Assembly (NCBI RefSeq): GCF_902459465.1
Contig: NC_047066.1
Coordinates: 14,387,047 to 14,451,046 of the forward strand
DNA: 64,000 nt
Origin: Asterias rubens
Taxonomy: Eukaryota > Echinodermata > Asteroidea > Forcipulatida > Asteriidae
Direction of reading: 5' to 3'
Made by a program: the position numbers and the translations under genes. Below the pieces are notes generated by a model, which saw only the letters and a program-made list of their open reading frames with translations, ran no database searches and had not been told where the DNA came from. Shown in pieces: positions 45,166 to 55,084 of the stretch. Positions within the stretch are counted from its first letter, which is position 1. Each line of letters starts with the position of its first letter.

Positions 45166-45785
45166 GGGCCAACAAAATTGAATCGTATTTATCAGATCCA
45201 AAGTAAATGTTTGCACATAATTTTGTTCTGTTCAGAAACAGAGCTACATGTAGGTATTGTTATTGAATTGTAAAATACAAGACCGTCGGACTTATCCGGG
45301 CTTATCCAGGCTTTACACTGTTAGATCAGTAAAAAAACTACGCAATTATTCATATTTTAATTACATTTTTAATGTGCTAGGCATACATTGTACATGTTTT
45401 GAAGATAATGATAGTAGAAAGCGTCCCTTAAAATATTACTTGTTGAGGTGCTGTAGTTTTTTAGAAATTAGTAAAACTAAACACATCAACAGAAGTAAGT
45501 CCCCCCCCATAAGGTAAAACATTTTCCCAATACAACTATTTAAGAAATAATTCTATGACATGTTTCCTAAGTGTTGTGTGAAAATGAAAGATGTGGTGGA
45601 TTACATAAAGTGCCTACATGTACACTGCCAGCAACTGTTAGCAAAATCCAATTCTGAAATTTTCCTTTAAAGATGGCAATTTGTCTTTTCTTTTGATATC
45701 GTGATTGACTCAACGTCGTCGTTTAGAAGGAAAACTTTTGTAATCTTTCAACAAAAAACGTCGGAAATGTCACTGTTTTAACTAA
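45166..45785. other. Stretch with no recognisable gene
   Basis: AT-rich, no convincing ORF or repeat. Duplicated CTTATCC(G/A)GG near 45293-45310. Confidence 0.5.
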
Positions 45786-45945
45786 GGGAATCAATGTGTG
45801 AAGAGGTTTTCAACTAGTGGTTTAATCCCAAGAGGCCTGGTTCTTGATAATTTTACCGAGACAAAGTCGAGGTAAATTATAAAGAACCAGGCCTCGGCGG
45901 GTTAAAACCACTAGTTGAAAACCGATTCAACACACTTTGATTCCC
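45786..45945. mobile_element. 160-bp palindromic MITE
   Basis: GGGAATCAATGTGTG pairs with CACACTTTGATTCCC. The inner arms GGTTTTCAACTAGTGGTTTAA and GAGGCCTGGTTCTT pair with their complements around ACCGAGACAAAGTCGAGGT. No ORF. Confidence 0.75.
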
Positions 45946-47254
45946 ATTCATATACCTTTTTCGGTCAAAAACATCATCACTTTTTGGTCAAAAAGTAAAA
46001 TAAATGCAAAAAATATAATTGTTATAAATGATTTCTTTCAACACAACACCCCTCCAGCTATGAAATGGTTAAGCCCTCCGCCGCCCTCAGGTAAACAGCT
46101 CCTTATAAGGGAATGCTGTGTGCGTCGCGCGTATCGCGTGATGTGGCACAACTGATTCAGCCGGTGCTCTCGACCAATAGGAATGAAGAAACTGTCTAAT
46201 AAGAACAGGTGCAAGGTCGCGTGTCACGCCCATGAATTAACACTTTTTACCGGTCATAAACAAAGGTTTATACACACCCACGTGACGCGCTCTCCACCAA
46301 TAGGAATAGCGAAACTGTCTGAGGTATTTATGAATACTTATTTTATGCTGTTTTACATGTATGCTGTCTTATTAGAAGTTTCATAAGGATTTAGACAAAA
46401 CCTTCCTATCGGTCGTCGTCATGACGATCGCGGATAATACTAAATCTGGTTTCTTGGTTGTAATTAGAGGACTATCCGGTTTATTAAAAGGTATCCGTGC
46501 CCCTTGCGGATATCCGGTTAGGTAAAAAACAGTATTCGTGGTTACGGTAAGGAAAAACTTTTCGCCATTAACCGGCTATTCAAGTTATTCGCCCAGACCT
46601 ATTGCTGTGTAAACACTGTGCACTGTCCTGAAGCTGTAACTACAGCCCTAATGAATAATTCATCCAGTTGCCGATCATGCCCTATGGCAAACACACATGA
46701 TAGATTCACTCTGTTTCCAATAACCTGCAAAGGGTGCAAAGGGTCGAGTTCAGCACCGGCTTTGAATCGATGCGAGATTCTCTTTCTCTGAAAAGACCTT
46801 AATTGAATTCTGTATCAAGTTTCATAAAATTATCCGTTTTTGCCAATTTGCTGTTTTTTCTTCACATACAGTACATGTACGTGTACAAGTAGTTCTGAAA
46901 GTAGTTGGTTTTGCAAATAGTTTGTGTAGTTTAGTATATTAAAGGAGTTTGAATAAAATTCCTCCTCCACATCAACATTGCTAATATCGCGTAATATAAC
47001 TGTATGGCACAGTCCAAAATAGTTTATAACCATGGCCTGCGTTGCCACTGGTCTTGGCCTTTTGCATTGACTTTAACATTTTCCAATGGAAGTGCCCCTT
47101 GCAAAATGAAAATGCCCTTGCCCTTTCAACATGTTCATAGACGAAATTCCAGGCCCCTGCTGGTTTAGTAAAAGAATTGAGCTACATTGTACATGATAAG
47201 CCTTGCTGTCTTGAGGATATTCCCCTCAATTTTGAGCCTTGCACTACAAAATCA
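45946..47254. other. Intergenic sequence, nothing recognised
   Basis: No gene supported. A GCGTCGCGCGTATCGCGTGA patch lies at about 46121-46140. A GGGCAAGGGCA relative occurs in reverse near 47090-47130 (GTGCCCCTTGCAAAATGAAA). Confidence 0.5.
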
Positions 47255-47257
47255 TAC

Positions 47258-47400
47258 ATTCTCCTGAAGACGAGCAGAGTATACTGTTCGAAACGTCAAG
47301 ACCAAACCGGCTCTTTTCAGAGCAAACACTCCCTCAAAAGAGATTTTTACACATGGTTACCCGCAAGTCTACTATTCATTTTCATATTTAAAATTACAAT
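47258..47400 (+). mobile_element. Penelope-like fragment with hammerhead-like motif
   Basis: CTGAAGA (47264-47270), stem GAGCAG (47272-47277), loop, stem CTGTTC (47284-47289), then GAAAC and GTC (47290-47297). The following 90 bp match the right arm of the foldback at 44756-45057. No ORF. Confidence 0.6.
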
Positions 47401-47765
47401 GTACTCTCATACAATTAGTGTAAAGTAATCGACAGATGCACTCTGCGTTCCATCATCCCCCCCCCCCATGGGCTAGTCAATTTGAAAGCTACTCAGCCAT
47501 AACAACAGGCCACAGTAAAACCAAGAAGTACTCCTGGGGAATCTTGCTATATTAAGCCAAAAAAAAAAAAAATATGTTTGGCATCCTGCCTTTTTAATAA
47601 AAGGAAGGCGGAGGACCTTTTTAATGTTGTTGTTGTTAAATGTCCGGCCGACACATTTGTTAAAGACAACCGTCAAGTAGCAACAAGGCTGTTTTTCAAA
47701 TTTGCTTTTGTTTTTGTCTGAGATCGCTAAAATGTGTTGTAAAAATAGGGAGACTGCCAACGTAC

Positions 47766-48225
47766 AGGGCTAGATAGCTCAGTTGGTTAAGTGCCGTCAC
47801 GTTAAAGATGCTATGTCAGATTTTTGGCCCCAAACATTAAAAAATAGATTTTTTTGAGTGAATGGTATTTCAAAGAGTATCACCCGCTCTAACGAAAAAA
47901 AGTTTAACTTTTACTATTAATGGTCAGGAACCATAACAAAAATTTAAAACGTTTCTTATAAAACACATAAGAATTGGTCACGTGATATATTGTCGTGATC
48001 CTGACAAAATTTTGAGCACTTTATTTCACTGCTACTAATAATTGGTGGACTTTTTCGAGCAATGACTCAAATGAAAGCTTGTAACTTTCTCTGCCCCCAT
48101 CAAAATACCTTTTGATATGATTGAATTTTAGATCAAAATTTTGGGGTCAAATCGGCCAAAAATCTGACATAGCATCTTTAATCCAAAGGTCATTGGTTCG
48201 AGTCCCACACTAGTACATTTTTCTT
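47766..48225 (+). mobile_element. tRNA-like SINE head interrupted by a TTAA MITE
   Basis: With the insert taken out, the sequence reads GGGCTAGATAGCTCAGTTGG...TCATTGGTTCGAGTCCCAC, with an A-box-like and a perfect B-box-like motif and an A-rich tail near 48241. The anticodon-stem region is where the insert sits (TTAA). Mismatches and the tail favour a SINE over a tRNA gene. Confidence 0.65.
47806..48177. mobile_element. 372-bp MITE with TTAA target duplication
   Basis: AGATGCTATGTCAGATTTTT at the left is mirrored by AAAAATCTGACATAGCATCT at the right. TTAA is at 47802-47805 and 48178-48181. TTAA fits piggyBac or Kolobok mobilisation. No transposase. Confidence 0.85.
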
Positions 48226-49080
48226 TATTCAACTCCCAATTAAAAAAAAAAAATTTTTTTTTAAAAAGTAATAAAAAATAAATAACAAAGAAAGCAGCCT
48301 CAAACATGTTTTTTTTTGTGGCTTTACTCCACCAGGACAGTCATCCCAATGGGACACTCATCACTATACTCTCGCTACAAGCTTCTTTGTGTGTATGGAC
48401 ACACCTGATCACGCTAACTCGGTATGACACAACTTGTCATTAGCTGTGACCGATTGCAGAATATCAGATAGCTTTAAAAGAGCCTGAATTTGAAACGAAT
48501 GTGTTTCGTGCAGATGGAGATGAATCAAATTGTATTTGAAATGTTCTCTCCTGGAAAGAGATCATCGGGTTGAATTGCCAGGTTAAGTTTATAACTTTAA
48601 TATCAAAATTATTACTGCATTTCTTTGGGTCTCCGTTGGAAGGCTTGGGAAAGTTACATTTGTACGTAGACAGATCCATGTACCTGGGCTTGCATTGTGG
48701 CAAAAACCCCGCATGACTAGGCCCTACATGCTATTGCTACAGGGCTTGCAGCTTATTGTGTTTACAACCAGAATCAAAATGAGGGGAACTTCCTGAGACG
48801 GTTTACCATGCAGGAACTGTTTTTTGAATCGCACTGGGTAATGTTTTTTTAAATATAAGATTAATTATGTTCTTCATTAGCCAACAAAAATGAAAGTAGA
48901 TCATACTAAAGTCAACATTGAAACATTTTTCAATTTATTAACTCACTTCCCCTAAATATATTAAACAGTAGAGTAGGCCTACATGTACATGTGTACAGTA
49001 TGTGTATTTTTTATTTAACTGAATAAAAAAAGGCTTCAGGCCTCAAGTCTTTTAATATTTGAGCGAGAATTTACCTCTTT
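48226..49080. other. Intergenic sequence, nothing recognised
   Basis: A-rich tract near 48241-48285 (end of the SINE), then AT-rich sequence without a gene or clear repeat. Confidence 0.5.
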
Positions 49081-49220
49081 TTTCTCTCTACTTCAGAGAG
49101 AGCCCTTTCTCACAATGTTTGATAGACAACTCTCAATTGCTCTGTCCCAAGTAATTTTTTTGCTAACATTAATAACAATTATTTTTTAGTAATTACAAAT
49201 AGTGTCCAGTGACCAGGCTG
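49081..49220. mobile_element. Truncated relic of the AAAGGCAGTGGACACT MITE
   Basis: CTTCAGAGAGAGCCCTTTCT, CACAATGTTTGATAGACAAC and TAATTACAAATAGTGTCCAG match one end of the full element at 57935-58307 in order. Confidence 0.6.
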
Positions 49221-49284
49221 ATAAGTGTGTGTTCTTAATTCTTTTGCTACACCAACAAAGCTGTAGTAATACACAGTGTGTTAA

Positions 49285-49653
49285 AGGCAGTGGACACTAA
49301 TGGTAATTACTCAAAATACATGTGGTTATTAGCATAAAACCTGAGGTTATATAAAACATTGTGAGAAACGGCTCCCTCGGACATGTCTGAAGTGGAGTAG
49401 TTTTCGCGAAAAAAAGTAATTTTCCACGAATTTGATTTCAAGACCTCAGATTTAGAATTTGAGGTCTCGAAATCAAGCATCTGAAAGCACACAACTTCGT
49501 GTGACAAGGGTGTTTTTTCTTTCATTGTAATCTCGCACCTTCAGAGACCAATTGATCTCAAATTTTCACAGGTTTGTTATTTTATGCATATATTTTAAGG
49601 TACACCAAGTGAGACGACCGGTCTTTGACAATTACCAATAGTGTCCAATGTCT
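49285..49653. mobile_element. 369-bp MITE with TTAA duplication (AGGCAGTGGACACTAATGG ends)
   Basis: TTAA at 49281-49284 and 49654-49657. Ends AGGCAGTGGACACTAATGG and CCAATAGTGTCCAATGTCT. Inside there is a palindrome of GATTTCAAGACCTCAGATT and its mirror. It resembles a family I remember as abundant in sea stars. Other copies: 57935-58307, and relics at 49081, 58360 and 60585. Confidence 0.8.
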
Positions 49654-49657
49654 TTAA

Positions 49658-50315
49658 TGTGTCCTAAAGGTAATGCGGGACGCTGAAGCTACATTACATA
49701 TTTGTACATTGCCGGTAGCATGTAAGCGCAACCACATGGTCCATGAAGTGTGACCGATGACGTAAAAGGATTCAGTCCGACTAATTACTTTTATCACTAT
49801 CAGGTCTGAAACTCATTCAGAAGATATGTTTTAAAGGATTATAATTTCCCACAGATATATTGTCAGCTATTATCTTCCAGTATGCGCTAATCCACCAATC
49901 AGATGCTCAAACTTCTAGGGGGATAGAAACATATACTTCCTCTGTTTTATATACTACATGTACTTCCTCTGTTTTTATTGAGTGTCAATGCATCACTCTC
50001 CGTATACGGACAGTGCAAAAACTTCATTCTAAACTTTGTGTGTGCGAAACAACGTTCTGAAATTTTAAACTTTGCGCGTTGCACATGAGACTGGAAGATG
50101 GGACGCAAAAGCGCTATATTTTTCTGTATTCCAGTCATGCTTGTATGATAACTTATAATATAATCAACCTTGCATTGACATCATCTAGGCGCCATCTACA
50201 TGTAAGAGGTAAAACGATGAAAAAACAATCAAAATGCACAGATTTGTACATGGGGCACCGAATTTGGCAAATGAACGACCGTCTTTATACTTAGGTGAGT
50301 GCACCCTACTGATAT
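49658..50315. other. Intergenic sequence, no supported gene
   Basis: Contains a doubled TACTTCCTCTGTTTT (49935-49975). Several short ORFs overlap on both strands with no family resemblance. Confidence 0.5.
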
Positions 50316-50321
50316 GATATC

Positions 50322-50497
50322 CAGGGCTGTATGTTTCGTTTTTGAAAGGGCAAGGGCACCAAGGCAATTTCTCTTTGTCATAGGGCACCCTATGAGGAAA
50401 TTGTAAAATTCTACTGGAGCATTTCAAGGGCACCAAGGCAATGACAAGGGGCAACGGAGGCAATCGCCTCTGTTGCCTCTGTTAAGTATCAGGCCTG
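50322..50497. mobile_element. 176-bp CAGGGCTG...CAGGCCTG element with 6-bp TSD
   Basis: GATATC duplicated at 50316-50321 and 50498-50503. The inside has GGGCAAGGGCACCAAGGCA and GGCAATCGCCTCTGTTGCC, and it ends AAGTATCAGGCCTG. Same end motif and TSD length as the 901-bp element in G1. Confidence 0.75.
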
Positions 50498-50664
50498 GAT
50501 ATCATGTGCAAGGTCCATTTAACAAACCAAGTAAGGCCAAGTAAATTAAATAACATGTTACTCGTCCCCGCAACCTCCCATTTTGGATGTTGCACCAAAT
50601 TGTTTAGTTTATTGTTATGTATAAAAAATAAAAAAACAAAATGCTAAATCTATTTATCGGAGTC

Positions 50665-50751
50665 TAACAGTCATTTCAAGGGGCACCAAGGCAATGACCA
50701 GGGAGCATGGTGGCGATCTCTTTGTTGCCTCTGTGAAGTATCAGGCCTGAG
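50665..50751. mobile_element. Truncated copy of the same CAGGCCTG family
   Basis: CATTTCAAGGGGCACCAAGG through GTGAAGTATCAGGCCTGAG; the left end is missing. Confidence 0.6.
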
Positions 50752-51204
50752 GGGTCCTACTACTTGCCGTCAACTCACTTGTGCCGTCAACTCGCCGTCA
50801 ACTCCTCCAATATACATTTAAAATCCACAAAAGAAGCATAGAACGGTGATCGTGAAAGAGAATTTGCGTAAGTTTTAGGTCATATTTCGGAATAAAAATT
50901 GAGTTTTTTTTCTTGTGAAAAAATTATCTCGAAGCAGCAAAACCGTCGGCCACCATCTTGCTTTTTCGTTGGATTAATCTAGGCCCAAGATGTCAATGAT
51001 TGGTACTTTTTTTGTCAACACAAAGTCGTTTTTGTGAATGAATTTGTACCGAAAACCATGAGAAATATGTAGTTTAGCCCAGACTTAACACTTCCGTGCC
51101 CCATTTATAAATTTTTCAAGTAAATTTAATGAGTTGACTGCACGAAAATGATTTGACGGCGAGTTGACGGCAAGTCGGCGAGTTGACGGCAAGTAGTAGG
51201 ACCG
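50752..51204. mobile_element. 453-bp element with GTCAACTC subterminal repeats and 8-bp TSD
   Basis: GGCCTGAG at 50744-50751 and 51205-51212. Ends GGGTCCTACTACTTGCC and GGCAAGTAGTAGGACCG. Inside each end are direct copies of GCCGTCAACTC (left) and GAGTTGACGGC (right). An 8-bp TSD and subterminal repeats fit hAT-like non-autonomous elements. Confidence 0.75.
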
Positions 51205-51237
51205 GGCCTGAGTCTACATTAACTTGACTGCAGACCT

Positions 51238-51384
51238 GGGGCCGATTTCACAAAGCAATGCAATTCATCGCAAGACAAATTTCAGTATCACCATAGTGAT
51301 TTGTTTTGTGACATCACACTTTACTTAGCAACTATGATTGATTTGTAGTTGCGATCAATCTAAGATCTTTGTTAAATCGGCCCC
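51238..51384. mobile_element. 147-bp MITE (GGGGCCGATTTCACAAAG ends)
   Basis: GGGGCCGATTTCACAAAG mirrored by CTTTGTTAAATCGGCCCC. The interior has further inverted pairs (TTGCGATCAATC type). No TSD is clear. Confidence 0.7.
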
Positions 51385-51457
51385 TGAGCGCTATTGTAGG
51401 AAGCCACTGGCACTACAATATTGTTATAGCCATAGGAAGAGTTACATGTAACATGGC

Positions 51458-51680
51458 GTGTCACGGCCGAGCGGTTAAGAGCACTGGATTCAAGCTCTGG
51501 TGTTTGATCAGCAGAGTGTGGGTTCGAATCCCTGTCGTGACACTTGCTATGTAAAATTGGGGAGGTACATGTAGTGCTTCCTGCTCATCCGTATGGAATA
51601 CCTGTTTCAGCCCTAGGAGTAAGTGGCAACGGCCTCTGAAATATTTTTTTTGTTGCCCACACCTTGAAGTGGCCTTCAGG
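51458..51680 (+). mobile_element. tRNA-Leu(CAA)-derived SINE
   Basis: 51458-51543 looks like a tRNA-Leu: GGCCGAGCGGTTAAGAGC A-box region, anticodon loop TTCAAGC, a long variable arm and a perfect GGTTCGAATCC B box. The position-8 T is missing, the T stem has mismatches, and unrelated SINE-body-like sequence follows without a terminator. I therefore call a SINE and not a tRNA gene. Confidence 0.65.
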
Positions 51681-51681
51681 C

Positions 51682-52059
51682 TAAGCTTGGGCGATATCGA
51701 TTTATTTTATTCACGATATATCGCCAAAAATATCGCGATATTCGATATAATCGCGATTAATGAAATTTGTCATCATCAGTCTTAAAACTCCAAGTGAAAG
51801 TTGTAGAAGAGACAGTCCTAGCATAAGAGAGGTGTTCTAATGACCTATTCTTCTGGTTTTACTCCAAACCTATGGGGTGCAAGATGTCTCAGCTAGCAAA
51901 TACATCGCGATATTTAATCGATATATCGATATATTGCAATTATCGCGATATATCGCGATATATCGATATTTCGATTAAAACCAAATCCATCCGATATCGA
52001 AATCGTGTCCAAATTAATATCGCGATATTCGATAATAATCGTGATATCGCCCAAGCTTA
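51682..52059. mobile_element. 378-bp hAT-type MITE rich in CGATAT
   Basis: TAAGCTTGGGCGATATC at the left, GATATCGCCCAAGCTTA at the right, with an 8-bp duplication CTTCAGGC at 74-81 of the 51600s (51674-51681) and at 52060-52067. The subterminal zones are dense in CGATATATCG. GGGCGATAT ends plus an 8-bp TSD point to hAT. No ORF. Confidence 0.85.
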
Positions 52060-52112
52060 CTTCAGGCCTGGTGTGTCTGGCGAATTGCAAAAAAAAAAGA
52101 ACATGTACATAC

Positions 52113-55084
52113 CTTGACAAATTCCATCAGTAGCTCTCCATCAAAGGTAGACGCTTCCTTTTGCAGCTTTAGCTTGCCTTTGGTGATTGTGAATGGAATG
52201 AGTTCATCATGACCCGTACCCCTACCAGCGATATCGTAGATGTCTAACCCCGAGACAACGGTGTGTAGATCATTGAGGACAACATCAAAAACCTGTCAAG
52301 AGAAGTGAGATATAATAACATTCTTTAGAGTCTAGCCACTGTGAACAACAAGCCTGGTCAAACTTAAAAGTATATTTCATGAGGGAAATGGTTGAATCTT
52401 GTTTGAGACTAAATCATAAAGCAAACGGGCTTGAAAGTGTAAAGCGCTCTATAAAAAAAAGAAACTTTTGCCAGAATCTACAGGTAAACAAGTAAACAGG
52501 TAAAACATAATACAAATGATTGAACCATGAGCAAATTGAGCACTGTTACTGTATCCCTCCTCCATCCAGACGGACTTGTTTTATTTTTACGTATGGTATT
52601 TTCTGCGGAGAAAATGTTTATTTTTAAGAAACTACCCACTAATTTAAATAAAAGTTCAATCATGAGCTATTAGAATTCGGGTCATCTCGTACCCAAGTCA
52701 ACTCGTACCCAAGTCAACTCGTACCCAAGTCAACTCGTACCCAAGTCAACTCGTACCTAAGTCAACTCGTACCCGAGTCAACTCGTACCCAAGTCAACTC
52801 GTACCTGAGTCAACTTGTACTCAAGTCAACTCGCACCCAAATAAATGTTTACTTGTACTGATAAATATTGTAGTTTAATTTATTTATTTATATTGTTAAT
52901 CATACATTTAGCTATTCGTTGTTGCAATGATTTTTGTTTTCTTGTTTTTTTTTCATGTTGCAGTTTTTTTTTACTTTTAGGCCTTACGGTGGGGAAAATT
53001 AATCAGAGAACTTTTTTTTTAATATAGGCTTGTTAGAATGAATTTTTTTTTTATTCAGAAAAAGATAATCAGAACTTACGCAAAGTGTTTTGGTTTGAAA
53101 AAGTGGAACAGTATATTTGTTCAAATTTACTTGTTTGAATCGGAAAACGATAATCAGAACATAACGCAAATGAATGAATTGAATGAATTTTTACCATGAA
53201 ATTTTCTTTTGGGAACACTTTAACAGGAAACACACCCAGGTAAACATGAAGGTTTGCGTTTTATACATAGTATATTTTTTCATTGAAAAGAATTGGTCTC
53301 ATATGAACATGGAGGTAGAATTATTTATACATCCATGATACGAAGAACTAGGTGTGCATCTGATCTTCTCAACGCCTTTCACGGCGACCCCGTCAACACA
53401 GGAATTTAAAAGAAACCACAATGGATCTGAATATATATTTATTGACCAAACCAACAGCGGACGAAAAAGCAAAAGCCTACATTAAATTATAAACAGAATA
53501 AACGATAAAAAGACAAGGGAAATAAATAAAATTAAAAAAAAATGAAAAAAAAATAATAAACAAATCGATGTAAACAATACCAAATAAAATAAAACAAAAC
53601 ACTGTAAATACATGTATACATTAGTTACTGGAAGTCATACCTATTTTTAAAATCATCATACCTTTGATCTTGCTATTCTTATTAATTGACCATTGTTAGT
53701 TGCATCATGATGCAACTTGCTCTCTAATCCTACCCTTTCATGTCTCCCTCCATTGTTGTCGAACAATACATTTACCACTTTTATGGTCCAGTAACCCTTC
53801 CTTTCATTCTAAACATCCTTTGTCCTCGCCACTTCACTCCTATTGGTTCATAGCCCCCAATATTGTTTCTGTAATAGGAACTTTGATTGGCTGTTATTTT
53901 CCCGCTTCTTTCTGGATCCTTTCCTTAATCCCTTTCCCCCTCTCTTTTTCTATAAATGGATATGTATTTGTTTGTACTTGTCTTATGCCTCTGAAGAAGG
54001 TCCGGATTGGATCGAAAGCTAAGGCCATCTACCCTATTCATTAGTTACTGGAAGAAGATATGATTCAGATTCAGTTATTTGGATAGCAGGCATGGCATTC
54101 AAGTTAGCAGAATGAATATCATAGCGGAAAAAAAGCAGAAATGAGATGAACAAACATTATTAAAAACAAAATTCGTGAGATTATTATTAATAAAAGTGAG
54201 CTCCATATGATGGTAGAACATCATTTTTATTTCCTATCGCTTACAAAATCACGCCGCACCGAAATTCTCCGTTTCGGCATACAACGTACGTTGTACGGTA
54301 CGAGTTGACTTGGGTACGAGTTGACCTGGGTACGAGTTGACCTGGGTACGAGTTGACCTAGGTACGAGTTGACTTTGGTACGAGTTGACTTGGGTACAAT
54401 ATTTTGGGTACGAGTTGACTTGGGTACGAGTTGACTTGGGTACGAGTCGACCTGTTTCGATTTTTTATACATGTAAATTTCAATAGCAGTAGGCCTAGCA
54501 CTGCTAGTTGCGATAACGTAACCCTCCTCCCGCTGTCATCGGGAGGAGGGTTACATGTACGTTATCTCAACTATAAATAATAGCACCTTGCATCAACCCT
54601 TTTGTCGTGTTCTGTTTTGTGTTAGTTTGTAAAGCTTTGTTTAACATATTACATGTATACTCCTCTATAAAGTTTATAGTTTGTCGTTATAAAAATATTT
54701 TTTTCACTCAAGCCAAGACCCCCATGTTTCACAAACCTTTTGCCGGGATGCTGCAAACCAAACCTCGCAAAATTTCAACACAAGCACATAATCTCCATCT
54801 TCTTCGATTGCGGTTGTATAGCCGAAGGTATTCACATCATATCGCTCCGTCTGGTAGAGGATTGCATCTTGTGGCGGCACACGCCCGATCACAGAAAGAC
54901 TTTTTCCGAAGTCCGAGGCAACCCCAACCTCCAGCGGGTCACTCTCATATTCCACGCCGTACACATCCCGATGCGCGGGGCCGCCACAGTTGACGGCGAA
55001 CACCACATCGGCAATGGCATTTGACGGTGAAATGCAGTGAAGGAAACATGTCAAGAGGACCGTGAAATATGTCAGATGTTTCAT
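52113..55084 (-). CDS. MLEC: Malectin, exons 1 and 2 (3' exons not found)
   Basis: Exon 1 is 55084-54737 (116 codons), exon 2 is 52292-52113 (60 codons). Both junctions are phase 0, with donors AAG|GTTTGT and AAG|GTATGT and acceptor TTGACAG|. Malectin is an ER membrane lectin that binds diglucosylated N-glycans and works with ribophorin I in glycoprotein quality control. Residues 1-24 form a signal peptide. The malectin fold is recognisable by [43 protein letters not shown] and [19 protein letters not shown]109 stands where vertebrate malectins have Tyr (EVYF). The acidic stretch and C-terminal membrane helix should be in later exons. I could not find them down to the TRIM array, so they are missed, distant or misassembled. 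The start is the Met before the signal peptide; longer in-frame upstream Met codons exist but would bury it. Intron 1 is 2.4 kb with transposon insertions. Confidence 0.9.
52293..52685. other. Malectin intron 1, left part
   Basis: AT-rich intron sequence next to exon 2, no repeat or gene recognised. Confidence 0.6.
52686..52842. repeat. 16-bp minisatellite, about 10 copies (ACTCGTACCCAAGTCA)
   Basis: Units differ at one or two positions (for example ACCTAAG, ACCCGAG, ACCTGAG). The same unit in reverse complement forms the array at 54297-54453. Confidence 0.95.
53635..54038 (+). mobile_element. Penelope-like insertion with 16-bp TSD and hammerhead-like 3' end
   Basis: CATTAGTTACTGGAAG occurs at 53619-53634 and 54039-54054. 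Near the right end the sequence reads CTGAAGAA, stem GGTCC, loop, GGATC, GAAAGC (about 53994-54020). A 114-codon ORF spans most of the insert but has no domain I recognise; such ORFs are common in these ends by chance. Confidence 0.7.
54297..54453. repeat. Reverse-complement 16-bp minisatellite array (TGACTTGGGTACGAGT)
   Basis: About nine or ten units, one broken by AATATTTT near 54400. Mirror image of 52686-52842. Confidence 0.95.
54512..54567. repeat. Strong hairpin in malectin intron 1
   Basis: GTAACCCTCCTCCCG pairs with CGGGAGGAGGGTTAC around a 7-nt loop. Beyond a 4-nt bulge (ATGT) the outer GATAAC and GTTATC also pair. Confidence 0.8.

Larger units (their letters stand above)
52680..54455. 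mobile_element. Candidate 1.8-kb element bounded by inverted minisatellite arrays, in malectin intron 1
   Basis: The outer borders are similar in inverted orientation (CGGGTCATCTCGTACCC versus GGGTACGAGTCGACCTG). The interior is AT-rich and has no transposase. It is itself interrupted at 53635-54038. The target duplication is not obvious, so the exact ends are uncertain. Confidence 0.5.

Noticed and set aside
49307-49525. 72-codon minus-strand ORF as a gene
   Set aside because: Wholly inside a TTAA MITE.
51458-51543. Functional tRNA-Leu(CAA) gene
   Set aside because: Clear A/B boxes and a CAA anticodon loop, but the position-8 T is missing, the T stem is mismatched, there is no T-run terminator, and a SINE-like body follows. 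Sister SINEs with the same head are in the window.
52686-52842. CRISPR array
   Set aside because: Unit is 16 bp, directly adjoining without spacers, and the genome is animal; it is a minisatellite.
53700-54044. 114-codon ORF as a real gene
   Set aside because: It lies within a 404-bp insertion with its own target duplication and ends in the hammerhead-like segment; no domain recognised.
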